From Aurantibacter crassamenti (lineage in GTDB: Bacteria > Bacteroidota > Bacteroidia > Flavobacteriales > Flavobacteriaceae): a DNA stretch of 64,000 bases. Of the stretch, positions 36,927 through 46,344 are shown piece by piece. The DNA lies in NCBI RefSeq assembly GCF_016811105.1, contig NZ_JAFBGM010000001.1, positions 1,678,126 through 1,742,125 on the forward strand, given 5' to 3'. The notes beneath the pieces are model-generated. The model ran no database searches. It saw only the letters and a list, made by a program, of their open reading frames with translations, and had not been told where the DNA came from. Each line of letters starts with the position of its first letter. Positions within the stretch are counted from its first letter, which is position 1. A program made the position numbers and the translations under genes.

Positions 36927-37895
36927 ATGGATATAAAAAACACTTTAATAAAATTTCAGTCCATTATCGCCCTATTGGTGCTTTGCATTGTTTTGGCGAT
37001 ACTTTCTGATAAGTTTCTTACCCCTGAAAACGGGTGGAATATTATGCGTCAAATTTCAGTGAATGTATGTATTTCGGTAGGAATGACACTTGTGATTTTA
37101 ACGCGAGGTATTGATTTGTCTGTAGGTTCAATATTGGCTTTAAGTGGAGCTGTTGCTGCAGGCCTTCTTAAGTTCGGCATAGATTTGCCTTCCATGAATC
37201 TTTATATTGGATTTACGGTATTCGGAGCAATTTTGTCGGGATTATTTGTGGGCGGAGGATTAGGTTTTTTCAATGGCTGGATGATTACTAAATTCAAAGT
37301 GCCATCTTTTGTAGCAACATTGGCGATGCTTACCATTGCGCGCGGAGCAACAATGTTATGGACTGGAGGATTCCCTATAACCGGACTAGGAGATAACTTT
37401 GCATTTATCGGCACCGGATGGTTTTTGGGTGTACCTATGCCAGTTTGGATAACCATTGTAGTAGTAGCTATCGCAGTTGTGGTAACCAAAAGAACAAAAT
37501 TCGGAAGATATATTTACGCCATTGGCGGAAATGAAAGTGCAGCTCGCTTATCTGGCTTAAACATTACAAAAATAAAGGTTTGGGTATATGCCCTTGCTGG
37601 TATTTTAGCTGCGGTAGGTGGAATTATTTTGACCTCGCGTTTAGATTCTGCGCAGCCCAATGCAGGTATTAGCTATGAACTTGATTCGATTGCTGCTGTA
37701 GTCATTGGGGGTACATCTCTTTCTGGAGGAAGAGGTTCCATTATGGGAACAGTTCAAGGGGCACTTATAATTGGTGTATTAAACAGTGGTTTGGTTTTAT
37801 TGAATGTTTCGCCTTTCTGGCAGCAAATTATCAAAGGGTTTGTAATACTCATAGCTGTAATCCTTGATAGAATTAATCATCCGAACGAAGAATAA
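36927..37895 (+). CDS. Ribose-type sugar ABC transporter permease (RbsC-like)
   Basis: A 322-residue inner-membrane permease with about ten hydrophobic segments and the RbsC family marks GMTLVILTRGIDLSVGSILALSGA, NGWMITKFKVPSFVATLAML, AIGGNESAARLSGLN and VVIGGTSLSGGRGSI. The ATG at 36927 is preferred; a TTG at 36915 inside the end of the ATPase gene would add four residues. It completes the import system with the two preceding components. Only 27 bases separate it from the kinase gene. Confidence 0.9.
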   Translation: MDIKNTLIKFQSIIALLVLCIVLAILSDKFLTPENGWNIMRQISVNVCISVGMTLVILTRGIDLSVGSILALSGAVAAGLLKFGIDLPSMNLYIGFTVFGAILSGLFVGGGLGFFNGWMITKFKVPSFVATLAMLTIARGATMLWTGGFPITGLGDNFAFIGTGWFLGVPMPVWITIVVVAIAVVVTKRTKFGRYIYAIGGNESAARLSGLNITKIKVWVYALAGILAAVGGIILTSRLDSAQPNAGISYELDSIAAVVIGGTSLSGGRGSIMGTVQGALIIGVLNSGLVLLNVSPFWQQIIKGFVILIAVILDRINHPNEE

Positions 37896-37922
37896 AGCCA
37901 AGAATTAACCAATTTTAAAAGA

Positions 37923-39422
37923 ATGTCTAAATCTTATATTTTATCCATTGATCAAGGTACCAGCGGCACAAAAGCTATTATTTTTGATCAAAATGGAGAA
38001 ATTGTAGTAAAGGCTACAGCAACCTTAAAATCTTACTATCCGTTACCTGGTTTTGTTGAACAAGATCCTCAAGAGATTTATGAAAATGTTCTTACAGCTG
38101 TTGAAAAATGCTATAAAGAGTTTATCAATGTTTATGGAGGAGATGCTTCAAGTATAATATCATGTGGCATATCAAACCAACGAGAAACATTTGTTGTTTG
38201 GGATAATAATGGTGAACCACTTTTTAATGCAGTAGTATGGCAATGTAAACGGTCAGTGGCTATCTGTGATGAACTGAGAGAAGATGGTCATGAGAAATTA
38301 GTCAACGCCAAAACAGGACTGACCATAGACCCCTATTTTTCGGCTACAAAAATGATGTGGCTTCAACAAAATGATGCCTCAATAGATGAGGCAATAAAAA
38401 AAGGGAATGCTTATTTCGGAACCATCGACACATGGTTGTTATTCAAACTAACAGGCCATAAAAAATATTGTACGGATCATACGAATGCATCTCGAACTTT
38501 GTTTTTCAATAGTTTCGATTTAAAATGGGATGAAGAATTACTCGAAATATTTAATCTTAAGGGATTGAATCTTCCTGAGGTCAAATGTTCTTCAGTAAAT
38601 TATGGTGAATCAGATTTTGAAGGGTCTTTACCAAATAAAATTCCTATTACTGCATTGATAGGAGATTCACATGCTGCTTTCTTTGGTGAAGAATGCTTTA
38701 CATCAGGTATGGCTAAAGCCACCCTAGGTACCGGGTCATCTATTATTTGGAATACTGGCCAAGTTGCCAAGCAAGATAAAAATGGAATCTTGACAACAAT
38801 AGGTTGGAGTATGCATGATAATGTACATTATGCGCTTGAAGGTGTCATTGTAAGTTGCGGCTCTACTTTAGAATGGATGAAAAAGCAACTCGGGCTTTTT
38901 ACATCTAATGATGAGATTGAAGCAATGGCTACATCGGTCCTGAGTAACGAAGGTGTTTATGTCATTCCGGCATTCAGTGGTATGGGTGCGCCGCATTGGA
39001 AAAAAGATTGGAAAGCTTCAATTCATGGTTTAACCTTTAATTCTACAAAAGCCCATCTCATTAGAGCGGGCTTAGAATCTATCGCTTTTCAAATTAAAGA
39101 TGTTGTTGGTGCTATTGAAAGTGAAACTCAAGAGAAATTGAAAGAATTAAAAGTAGATGGTGGTATTACTTCAAATCTATTTTTGATGCAATATTTAGCT
39201 GATATTTTACAAACACCTGTAACTAATATCGGCATTACCGATGTTTCAGCAAGAGGTGCAGCCTTAATTTCAGGAATAGGTGTAGAATTTTGGCAGAACC
39301 TAGAAGAGTTGCCAAAGCCCGCTTATGAAGGATTAGAAACCTATATTCCTAATAAAGATTCAGCTGAAATATTTGATTCTTATGCAGTATGGCTAGAACT
39401 TATTAGAAACAAGAACGATTAG
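37923..39422 (+). CDS. FGGY-family carbohydrate kinase, candidate D-apulose kinase
   Basis: A 499-residue kinase of the FGGY family, close in layout to glycerol kinase: SIDQGTSGTKAIIFD at the N-terminus, EQDPQEIYENV, CGISNQRET, a substrate Asp region in AVVWQC and LTIDPYFSATKMMW, then GDSHAAFFGE, KATLGTGSS, and the adenine-site motif KVDGGITSNLFLMQYLAD. The SNQRET motif is shared with GlpK, but nothing else of glycerol metabolism is nearby, and the D-apiose pathway uses an FGGY kinase to make apulose 4-phosphate. Substrate is therefore inferred. It is the last gene of the apiose-type operon; 98 bases follow before the GH78-like gene. Confidence 0.75.
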   Translation: MSKSYILSIDQGTSGTKAIIFDQNGEIVVKATATLKSYYPLPGFVEQDPQEIYENVLTAVEKCYKEFINVYGGDASSIISCGISNQRETFVVWDNNGEPLFNAVVWQCKRSVAICDELREDGHEKLVNAKTGLTIDPYFSATKMMWLQQNDASIDEAIKKGNAYFGTIDTWLLFKLTGHKKYCTDHTNASRTLFFNSFDLKWDEELLEIFNLKGLNLPEVKCSSVNYGESDFEGSLPNKIPITALIGDSHAAFFGEECFTSGMAKATLGTGSSIIWNTGQVAKQDKNGILTTIGWSMHDNVHYALEGVIVSCGSTLEWMKKQLGLFTSNDEIEAMATSVLSNEGVYVIPAFSGMGAPHWKKDWKASIHGLTFNSTKAHLIRAGLESIAFQIKDVVGAIESETQEKLKELKVDGGITSNLFLMQYLADILQTPVTNIGITDVSARGAALISGIGVEFWQNLEELPKPAYEGLETYIPNKDSAEIFDSYAVWLELIRNKND

Positions 39423-39520
39423 TTTTGTGTGTTTTAGTTAGTGAAGGTTTTGAATAGAAATTTGATAATAGATTATGGCTTTAATTATTAAAAATAGAAG
39501 CTGAAAATTTTTAGAATAGA

Positions 39521-41734
39521 ATGACCAATATGCTTACAAATAAAGTTCCAGTACTACTTTCTATGATATCTTTTTGGGTGCTTTCATTCATGTTTTTTTG
39601 TCCCAGTTCCCTGCCTGCACAAGAAACAGAACAAGATGCTACATGGATATGGTATTCTGGTGACTATGAAATTTGGTTAAGCAATAATATGCAAGCTAGA
39701 AGAACTGAAAGAGAGGCTGTTCTTCCACCACTTTGGCGATTATATAGTCCGTATTCATTAGTGACTTTTCAGAAAGAATTAGACTTGCCTGAAGCTGATG
39801 AAGTAATACTGCAAACAGAGGGTTCGTTTATGCTTTTAATAGATGATGTTTTGGTTCATGGTCAACCCAAAAAGTTTTCACTGTCAGCTGGCAAGCATAA
39901 AATTGTATTACGAGTTTTTAATCAAGAAGCGGTACCTTCAATTTATGTAAAAGGAAAGCACCTAAGATCGGATAGCTCTTGGGTGGCAACACATGAAGAT
40001 AAACAATGGATAGATGAAAATGGAGTGCCGCATCAATCAGGAACCCCATGGGTTCAAGTCGGTACTTGGAATTTTAATACTCCCGAAAGTAAGCCATCTG
40101 AATTTAAACTTAATACAGAACTTTGGAATGCAAAAAAAATAGAACCTGTTGGGTCAGGGCAATTGGTCGATTTTGGAAAGGAAACCTTTGGTTATGTTAA
40201 GTTGCATGGTGTAAAGGGTAAAGGGAAAATAGCTTTGTATTATGGTGAATCAAGAGAAGAAGCTTTAGATTCATTACGGTGTGAAACACTTGATTATTTA
40301 AACTTTGATGGCAATCAAGAATCTGAATTTACAGTAGATAAATCAAAGGCTTTTCGCTATGTACAGGTGCAAGCTGACAGTGGAGTGCAGTTTGATTCTA
40401 TATCAATGCTTTATGAATATTTGCCGGTAGATTACCGAGGAGAGTTTAAATCTTCAGACGAACAATTGAATGAAATATGGGATGTTTCAGCCTATACACT
40501 GCATTTAAATACACGTGAATTTTTTCTAGATGGTATAAAACGTGATCGATGGATATGGTCAGGTGATGCACATCAAAGTTATTTGATGAACTACTATTTG
40601 TTTTTTGACTCACCATCAGTCCGTAGAACTTTGTTAGCTCTTCGCGGTAAAGAACCGGTTACAGCGCACATAAATACCATTATGGACTATTCGCTCTATT
40701 GGTTTGTTGGTATCTATGATTATTACCTCTATACAGGAGATGAAGATTTTATCAAGAATTTTTATCCACGGATGAAAAGTATGATGGATTTCTGTCTTGC
40801 ACGACGTAATGAAGATGGAATGTTGTCACCACTTCCTGGTGATTGGGTTTTTATTGATTGGGCTGATGGTTTAGGTAAAACTGGTGAAGTGAGTTTTGAG
40901 CAAATGCTATTGGCGAGAAGTTTAGAAGCTATGGCTGTTAGTGCAGGAATTTCGGGTGATGAAGATGGAAAAAAAGAGTACAATGAATTAGCTGATGAAT
41001 TGCGAACAAAACTTTTTGATGTTTTTTGGTCTGATGAAAAGGAGGCATTGATGCACCAACGAGTAGAAGGAAAGGTGTTAGATAACGTAACCCGCTATGC
41101 TAATATGTTTGGTATCTTTTTCGATTATTTTACGGAAGCTCAAAAGCAAGGAGTTAAAGAACATGTGTTATTGAATGATGATATTCAAAAGATCACAACC
41201 CCTTATATGCGTTTCTATGAATTGGAGGCGCTTTGTGCAATGGGTGAGCATGAGTTTGTACTCGATGAGGTTCGTTCTTATTGGGGTGATATGTTAAAAT
41301 TAGGAGCGACATCATTTTGGGAAAAATACAATCCTTCAGAAAAGGGAGTAGAACATCTTGCTATGTACGGTAGACCTTATGGAAAGAGTTTGTGCCATGC
41401 ATGGGGTGCTAGTCCTATTTATCTATTTGGTAAATATTATCTAGGTGTAAAACCAACAGCACCTGGCTATGAGAAGTATGAAATTGAACCACACTTAGGT
41501 GGGTTAAAATGGTTAGAAGGAAAAGTGCCTACGCCAAAAGGTGATGTAGCGGTTTACTGTTCTGAGAAAGAAATAAAAATAACAGGTGCCAATGGGCAAG
41601 GGTTGTTGGTGTTCGAAAGTAAGAGAAAACCATCTTCTGATTTTGGAACAATCAGAAAAATAAATGGAAATCGATATGAGCTTGATATAGAGTCAGGAGT
41701 GACTTATAAAGTTTCGTATGCTGCCTTAAAATAA
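39521..41734 (+). CDS. GH78-like alpha-L-rhamnosidase
   Basis: A 737-residue exported enzyme with a signal ending near SSLPAQ. N-terminal beta domains (to about 310) are followed by the (alpha/alpha)6 catalytic domain. The segment DGIKRDRWIWSGDAHQS (Arg341, Asp342, Trp344) is the GH78 general-acid region, and SFWEKYNPS and SLCHAWGASPIYLFGKYYLG are further family blocks. GH78 enzymes release terminal L-rhamnose, which occurs in rhamnogalacturonan I side chains and in rhamnogalacturonan II. Related subgroups act on other deoxysugars, so the linkage is open. It lies directly after the apiose-type kinase on the same strand. Confidence 0.82.
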   Translation: MTNMLTNKVPVLLSMISFWVLSFMFFCPSSLPAQETEQDATWIWYSGDYEIWLSNNMQARRTEREAVLPPLWRLYSPYSLVTFQKELDLPEADEVILQTEGSFMLLIDDVLVHGQPKKFSLSAGKHKIVLRVFNQEAVPSIYVKGKHLRSDSSWVATHEDKQWIDENGVPHQSGTPWVQVGTWNFNTPESKPSEFKLNTELWNAKKIEPVGSGQLVDFGKETFGYVKLHGVKGKGKIALYYGESREEALDSLRCETLDYLNFDGNQESEFTVDKSKAFRYVQVQADSGVQFDSISMLYEYLPVDYRGEFKSSDEQLNEIWDVSAYTLHLNTREFFLDGIKRDRWIWSGDAHQSYLMNYYLFFDSPSVRRTLLALRGKEPVTAHINTIMDYSLYWFVGIYDYYLYTGDEDFIKNFYPRMKSMMDFCLARRNEDGMLSPLPGDWVFIDWADGLGKTGEVSFEQMLLARSLEAMAVSAGISGDEDGKKEYNELADELRTKLFDVFWSDEKEALMHQRVEGKVLDNVTRYANMFGIFFDYFTEAQKQGVKEHVLLNDDIQKITTPYMRFYELEALCAMGEHEFVLDEVRSYWGDMLKLGATSFWEKYNPSEKGVEHLAMYGRPYGKSLCHAWGASPIYLFGKYYLGVKPTAPGYEKYEIEPHLGGLKWLEGKVPTPKGDVAVYCSEKEIKITGANGQGLLVFESKRKPSSDFGTIRKINGNRYELDIESGVTYKVSYAALK

Positions 41735-41897
41735 ATTTCACGCAAATCATAGCTGTTTTGCTTTTATATACATACGCTTGTGATGCACTATGAACAGCAT
41801 TTGATCAACCTTTGAAAGGTGTGGGAACTTTGTAATAGTGAATTTATTGATAATTGAGATTGTGTTTCATCTAGATTAATCCTTAAAAAAAGCTGAT
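41735..41897. other. Intergenic region with a 13-base inverted repeat
   Basis: ACCTTTGAAAGGT at 41808-41820 is a perfect 6+1+6 inverted repeat about 78 bases before the cupin gene start. It may be an operator or a short hairpin in the leader. No T tract follows, so it is not an obvious terminator. Confidence 0.3.
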
Positions 41898-42476
41898 ATG
41901 AATCGTAAAAAATTTATAACCACTGCGGGCCAGTTAGGTTTGGCTATTTTTCTACCTACAAGCACTTGGGCAACTGACCAGCAATCAGAGCAGTTGCTTT
42001 TTGATGATGACGGCAAAATACCAAATAGTAAATATCCATTGCTGTTGTATAAAAATGCATTTAAAGAAAGATCTAATAGTGGTGCTTCGTGGTTAGAGAA
42101 AAAGTTTGCAGAAAACAATTGGACAAATTCCTGGCGAAATGGAATTTATTCATTTCATCATTATCACAGTACCTCACACGAGGTGTTGGGTGTTTATTCG
42201 GGAAGTGCTCTGGTGCATTTGGGTGGTGAACAAGGTGAAAAAGTTAATGTAGAAGCTGGTGATATCATAATTATTCCTGCTGGCGTGGGGCATAAGAATT
42301 TAGGTGGTAAAAATTTAGGTGTGGTAGGTGCTTATCCTGATGGGCGCAGTTGGGATATAAAAAAAGGTCTGCCAGGTGAACGGCCAAAAGCCGATGAAAA
42401 TATTGCTGCTTTGCCAATACCTAGTGCTGATCCACTCTTGGGTGCAACAGATGGCTTAAGAAAAATTTGGGTCTAA
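41898..42476 (+). CDS. Exported cupin protein
   Basis: A 192-residue protein with an N-terminal NRKKF-hydrophobic signal that resembles a weak Tat or ordinary Sec signal (cleavage near TWATD). The cupin core carries His88, His90 and Glu95 in HHYHSTSHEVLGV, the GSALVHLGGEQG turn, and His132 in GVGHKN, a nearly complete metal set. It resembles YjlB-like cupins of unknown function. In a pectin locus it may act on an unsaturated or keto uronate in the periplasm, in line with the other two exported cupins here, but this is an inference. Confidence 0.65.
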   Translation: MNRKKFITTAGQLGLAIFLPTSTWATDQQSEQLLFDDDGKIPNSKYPLLLYKNAFKERSNSGASWLEKKFAENNWTNSWRNGIYSFHHYHSTSHEVLGVYSGSALVHLGGEQGEKVNVEAGDIIIIPAGVGHKNLGGKNLGVVGAYPDGRSWDIKKGLPGERPKADENIAALPIPSADPLLGATDGLRKIWV

Positions 42477-42564
42477 AATAAGCAGTAAGTTGATCAAAAC
42501 ATTCATACACAAATAACAATATTGAGGGAGCAAATTTTAGTAATTAACAGTAAAGAACAAAACA

Positions 42565-42975
42565 ATGAAGCAGTATCAAATATTTATAATCTTAGTTTTA
42601 AGTGTAATTGTAACGCAATCCTGTAAATCACAAGATTTAAAGAAAGAGAATAAAAGTGAAACCAACGCATCAGTATCACCAAGAATAATTAAAGGAGGGT
42701 CTATTGAAATGTTAAAGGGCCGACGAGCTTATGATTTGGCAGGGCGTGAAATTAGCACTAAACATTTTGCAGTACGTAAAACTACTCCCGAAAATCCTTT
42801 TAAACCACATAAACATGAACAATCTGAATTATGGTTTATTTCGAGCGGAAAAGGCACTGTGATTCTTGATGGAGTAGAGTTTGAAGTGGAAGCAAATGAT
42901 CTTATCATCCTTGATCCATGGGTTGAACATGGTCTGAGTACTACAGGTGAGGTAACTTGGATATGTTTAGGGTAA
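42565..42975 (+). CDS. Cupin lipoprotein, KdgF-like candidate
   Basis: A 136-residue lipoprotein (lipobox TQSC, Cys20) with a minimal cupin: metal ligands His82, His84 and Glu88 in KPHKHEQSELW, and His122 in WVEHGLS. It is similar in size to KdgF-type cupins that convert 4,5-unsaturated galacturonate or mannuronate to the open-chain keto form. The lipid anchor is odd for that reaction, which normally takes place in the cytoplasm. It is 89 bases after another cupin gene and 113 bases before a small lipoprotein gene. Confidence 0.62.
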   Translation: MKQYQIFIILVLSVIVTQSCKSQDLKKENKSETNASVSPRIIKGGSIEMLKGRRAYDLAGREISTKHFAVRKTTPENPFKPHKHEQSELWFISSGKGTVILDGVEFEVEANDLIILDPWVEHGLSTTGEVTWICLG

Positions 42976-43088
42976 AATTTAATAGGGTGTCATCAGCTCA
43001 TAAAGCATATTAGTAAACAAAATTATACTATATATGAGTTTATTTAAAAATGGTTATTAAATATTAATTAGCATAAAGAAACTACAAA

Positions 43089-43634
43089 ATGAAACTACAA
43101 AAATTAATTACGGTTATGGTTCTAGGAGGGTTAATTGCCTTATCATGTAAACCGAAAAAAGAAGAAAAGAAAGAAAGCTCTATCCAAACAACAACTACAA
43201 AGGTTGTTTATAATGCTTTAGAAGATTTTGAGTTTAAAGCAGATGATAACAGTGTTCCATTTTATAGAGATAGTGTTAGAAATGCACTAGCGATAAATGC
43301 AGTTGATTACAAAGGTGTATTTTCATCTGCCACAGTAAAATTTACTGGTGAAAGTGGTAATTATGATGTGAAATTTACAAGTCTTATGGAGTTAGATGGA
43401 GAATCAACGTATAAAATAATCGTGAATGGAAAAGAAATAGGGGCTTTTCAAAATCCAGAAACTACAATAGATTATGAAGTGAATACTTATACTTTAGAAA
43501 ATGTACAACTAGAAAAAGGTCAGGATATAACTATCAAATTCAATTCTCATTCGAATGATAAAATTCCAGAAGGGGACGGATTTGCATATTCTAGAGGTCG
43601 GTGGACAGGTATTGAATTTCAATCGGTGCATTAA
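43089..43634 (+). CDS. Small lipoprotein of unknown function, carbohydrate-binding-like
   Basis: A 181-residue lipoprotein (lipobox ALSC, Cys20). After a Lys/Glu-rich linker (about 21-36) the sequence is all-beta in appearance, with segments such as FSSATVKFTGESGNYDVKFTS, YKIIVNGKEIGAFQNPET and QDITIKFNSHSNDKIPEGDGFAYSRGRWTGIEF. The GNYDVKF and IKFNSHS strands recall beta-sandwich carbohydrate-binding modules such as CBM6/35, but I do not recognise a family with certainty. Its place between cupins and the CBM9/DUF5916 gene suggests surface glycan binding. Confidence 0.5.
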   Translation: MKLQKLITVMVLGGLIALSCKPKKEEKKESSIQTTTTKVVYNALEDFEFKADDNSVPFYRDSVRNALAINAVDYKGVFSSATVKFTGESGNYDVKFTSLMELDGESTYKIIVNGKEIGAFQNPETTIDYEVNTYTLENVQLEKGQDITIKFNSHSNDKIPEGDGFAYSRGRWTGIEFQSVH

Positions 43635-43830
43635 TATTTAGTCCAATAAAAAAGAGTCAGTTGCATATTGATATATAAAAAACTAGATCTAGTGTGAGAT
43701 TAATTAGATCTGTTTTGAGGCTATAATGGCTAAAAAAATAAGGAGTAATTTGAAATATAAACTGAAAAAGACATCCCCAAAATTTTAAATATATAGAATA
43801 ATCAATTATTGATATTAATGTAGAATTGTC

Positions 43831-46092
43831 ATGCGGTTTTTAATTCTAATTTTATTTGTTTTTCTAGGTAGAAATGTATTTTCTCAAGATACAAATGTCA
43901 TTTTAGAAGATGGCAACCCTCTGCAAATCCATCTACAAAAAAAGTCTGATAATATTGTATTAGATGGTATTTTGAATGAAGATACTTGGCTAAAAGCGGA
44001 GAAAAATTCCCAATTTAGTCAATACTTCCCTACCGATAGTATACCTGCTATTGGTGATACAGAAATTTATATGAGCTATGATGAAAGTCATTTTTATATA
44101 GCAGCTAAATGTTATTCTACTGGAAACAATTTTAGAATAGAATCTTTAAAACGCGATTTTAGTTTTGCTAGAAATGATAACATTAACTTCATTTTTGACA
44201 CCTATAATGACAATACAAACGCTTATCAATTTAGTATAAACGCAATTGGCGTTCAGAAAGAAGGACTTATATCTAGTGGAGGTAAATCTAGTGATGCACT
44301 AGATAATTCGTGGGACAATAAATGGGCTGGTAACGCAAAAATGTATGATGATTATTGGATATGTGAATTGGCTATTCCGTTTAGTACTATTCGCTATAAA
44401 GAAGGTACTACCAAGTGGCGTTTTAATAGTTACCGAAATGATGCTCAAACCAATGAAACTAGCTGTTTTATTAATATTCCTAGAGAAAATAATTTAATGA
44501 ATCTGAATTATATGGCAGATATTGTTTGGGATAAACCTTTGGCGGATCCTGGCAAGAATCTTTCATTTATTCCGTACATGATTGCAGGTGGTTTAAGAGA
44601 TTTTGAAGATGTTGATGAAACAGGTTATAAATCTGAATTTAATATTGGTGGTGATGTGAAAATAGGTCTTTCGTCAAGTTTGAATTTAGACTTAACAGTA
44701 AATCCAGATTTCTCACAAGTAGAAATTGATCAACAAGTAACAAACCTTGATCGATTTGAAATATCGCTTCCAGAAAAACGACAATTTTTTCTTGAAAATG
44801 CAGATTTATTTAGTGAGTTTGGAAATGGTAATGCTAGACCTTTCTTTTCACGAAGAATAGGAATTTCTATTGACACGCTAACTGAAAACAATATTCAAAA
44901 TACCATTTACGGTGGGGCCAGATTAAGTGGAAAACTGAATAAAAATCTAAGAATTGGAATGCTTACTATGCAAACTGCAGCGCAGCAATCTAATGATTTT
45001 CCAAGCTTTAATTATACAGTTTTGGCTGCAGAACAAAAGGTTTTTGATAGGTCTAATATTGGTTTTATTTTCATAAGTAAACAAGCTTTTGATACTAAGG
45101 GTTTTAGTGGCTCTGTAGATAATTATGATAGAGTAGCAGGTTTGGAATATAGACTTCATTCAAAAGATAATTTCTGGACGGGAAAAGCTTCTTATATGAA
45201 AGCTTTTACGCCAAATGATAAAGAAATGAAGTATAATCTTGCTGGGGAGATAGAATATAACAGAAGAAGATATAGACTTGAACTAGCTACCACAACAGTG
45301 GGTGATGGCTTTGATGCTGAAGTGGGTTTTGTGCCAAGGCGAGATTATTTTTTGGTTAGCCCTGAAATAGATATCAGATTTTTTCCGAAAACAGATAAAA
45401 TAGCGCAAATGACTTTTAAATCAGATGCTCGACTTATATACAAATTAGGCAAAGATGATAATCCTATTATTCAAGATTTTGGTCATGAAGAAACACGTTT
45501 AGAATTTGGTTGGGAAATTGCTTTTCAAAACAATCATAAATTAGAACTTGGTTATGAGTCAGAAGATTATACACTATTAAGAGATTTTGATCCTACACGT
45601 ATTCAAGAAGATAATATCTTTTTTAGTGCTGGTACACAACAATATAATTCGTTAGTAAGCTTGTCGTATGATTCCGATGTTCGAAAAACGTTTTCATATA
45701 GTTTAGAACCTTCTATAGGTAAATTTTATGGAGGTGATAGAAGGGGTGTTATAGGTGGATTGACATATCGATATCAGCCCTATGGATCATTATCATTAGA
45801 ATTTAATTATACACATTTAGATGTTGGAGGTAATTTTAAAAAAGCCGATTTATGGTTGGTAGGTCCTCGGGTTGATTTTACCTTTTCTAAAAAGTTGTTT
45901 TGGACCACCTATGTGCAATACAATAATAGATTGGATAATTTAAATGTGAATTCAAGATTGCAATGGCGATTTGCTCCTGTTTCGGACTTTTTTATAGTGT
46001 ACACAGATAATTACCTCACAGAACATCTAAGTAATTTTAGCAGCAGAAATAGAGCATTATTAGCAAAGATTACATTTTGGTTAAATAAGTAA
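43831..46092 (+). CDS. CBM9-like plus DUF5916 outer-membrane protein
   Basis: A 753-residue protein with a signal ending NVFSQ. An N-terminal domain (about residues 35-220) is CBM9-like: IVLDGILNEDTWLKAE, DESHFYIAAKCY and YWICELAIPFSTIRYKEG. The remaining 530 residues match DUF5916 (DLTVNPDFSQVEIDQQVTNLDRFE, PEKRQFFLENADLFSEFGN, RPFFSRRIG) and end in a run of amphipathic strands closing with KITFWLNK, suggesting an outer-membrane barrel. The combination occurs widely in Bacteroidota without a known function. It may bind or pass saccharides at the outer membrane. It follows the small lipoprotein after about 200 bases and is not tightly coupled to any neighbour. Confidence 0.78.
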   Translation: MRFLILILFVFLGRNVFSQDTNVILEDGNPLQIHLQKKSDNIVLDGILNEDTWLKAEKNSQFSQYFPTDSIPAIGDTEIYMSYDESHFYIAAKCYSTGNNFRIESLKRDFSFARNDNINFIFDTYNDNTNAYQFSINAIGVQKEGLISSGGKSSDALDNSWDNKWAGNAKMYDDYWICELAIPFSTIRYKEGTTKWRFNSYRNDAQTNETSCFINIPRENNLMNLNYMADIVWDKPLADPGKNLSFIPYMIAGGLRDFEDVDETGYKSEFNIGGDVKIGLSSSLNLDLTVNPDFSQVEIDQQVTNLDRFEISLPEKRQFFLENADLFSEFGNGNARPFFSRRIGISIDTLTENNIQNTIYGGARLSGKLNKNLRIGMLTMQTAAQQSNDFPSFNYTVLAAEQKVFDRSNIGFIFISKQAFDTKGFSGSVDNYDRVAGLEYRLHSKDNFWTGKASYMKAFTPNDKEMKYNLAGEIEYNRRRYRLELATTTVGDGFDAEVGFVPRRDYFLVSPEIDIRFFPKTDKIAQMTFKSDARLIYKLGKDDNPIIQDFGHEETRLEFGWEIAFQNNHKLELGYESEDYTLLRDFDPTRIQEDNIFFSAGTQQYNSLVSLSYDSDVRKTFSYSLEPSIGKFYGGDRRGVIGGLTYRYQPYGSLSLEFNYTHLDVGGNFKKADLWLVGPRVDFTFSKKLFWTTYVQYNNRLDNLNVNSRLQWRFAPVSDFFIVYTDNYLTEHLSNFSSRNRALLAKITFWLNK

Positions 46093-46162
46093 TTACGGGT
46101 CAATATTCGTGAAATTATGTAGTGCTAGATTTACCAGTAATTAATGCAGTATTCTAACATTA

Positions 46163-46218
46163 TTTTCGTTTGTTTTCGTTATTTTTATATATAGTTGTTT
46201 TGTTTGAATAAAACGAAG
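46163..46218. promoter_or_regulatory. TTTTCGTT repeats, candidate DeoR-regulated promoter
   Basis: TTTTCGTT occurs at 46163-46170 and 46173-46180, exactly 10 bases apart, and an inverted AAAACGAAG lies at 46210-46218. These match the core of the TAAACGAAAA motif at 29659 and 61318. They lie 127-182 bases before the chosen start at 46345. Confidence 0.42.
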
Positions 46219-46344
46219 TTTATCGATGTTTTTATTTAAATAGAATTCCTTCTCATAGTACATTTTTAGACTTTAAATAGTATGTGTATCGCGCATGTAT
46301 ATTTTAATTTTTGGTCGCTACACAGAATCTTAATTAAATATAAA

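Noticed and set aside
37923-39422. Glycerol kinase
   Set aside because: SNQRET is GlpK-like, but there is no glycerol facilitator or glycerol-3-phosphate dehydrogenase, and the operon carries a sugar isomerase, transketolase and importer.
43683-43692. CTAGATCTAG palindrome as an operator
   Set aside because: A single 10-base palindrome in AT-rich DNA without a second copy or clear promoter; too weak to call.
46282-46344. Upstream start of the DUF5060 lipoprotein
   Set aside because: The extra 21 residues precede a complete lipoprotein signal and have no signal features of their own; the ATG at 46345 is more likely.
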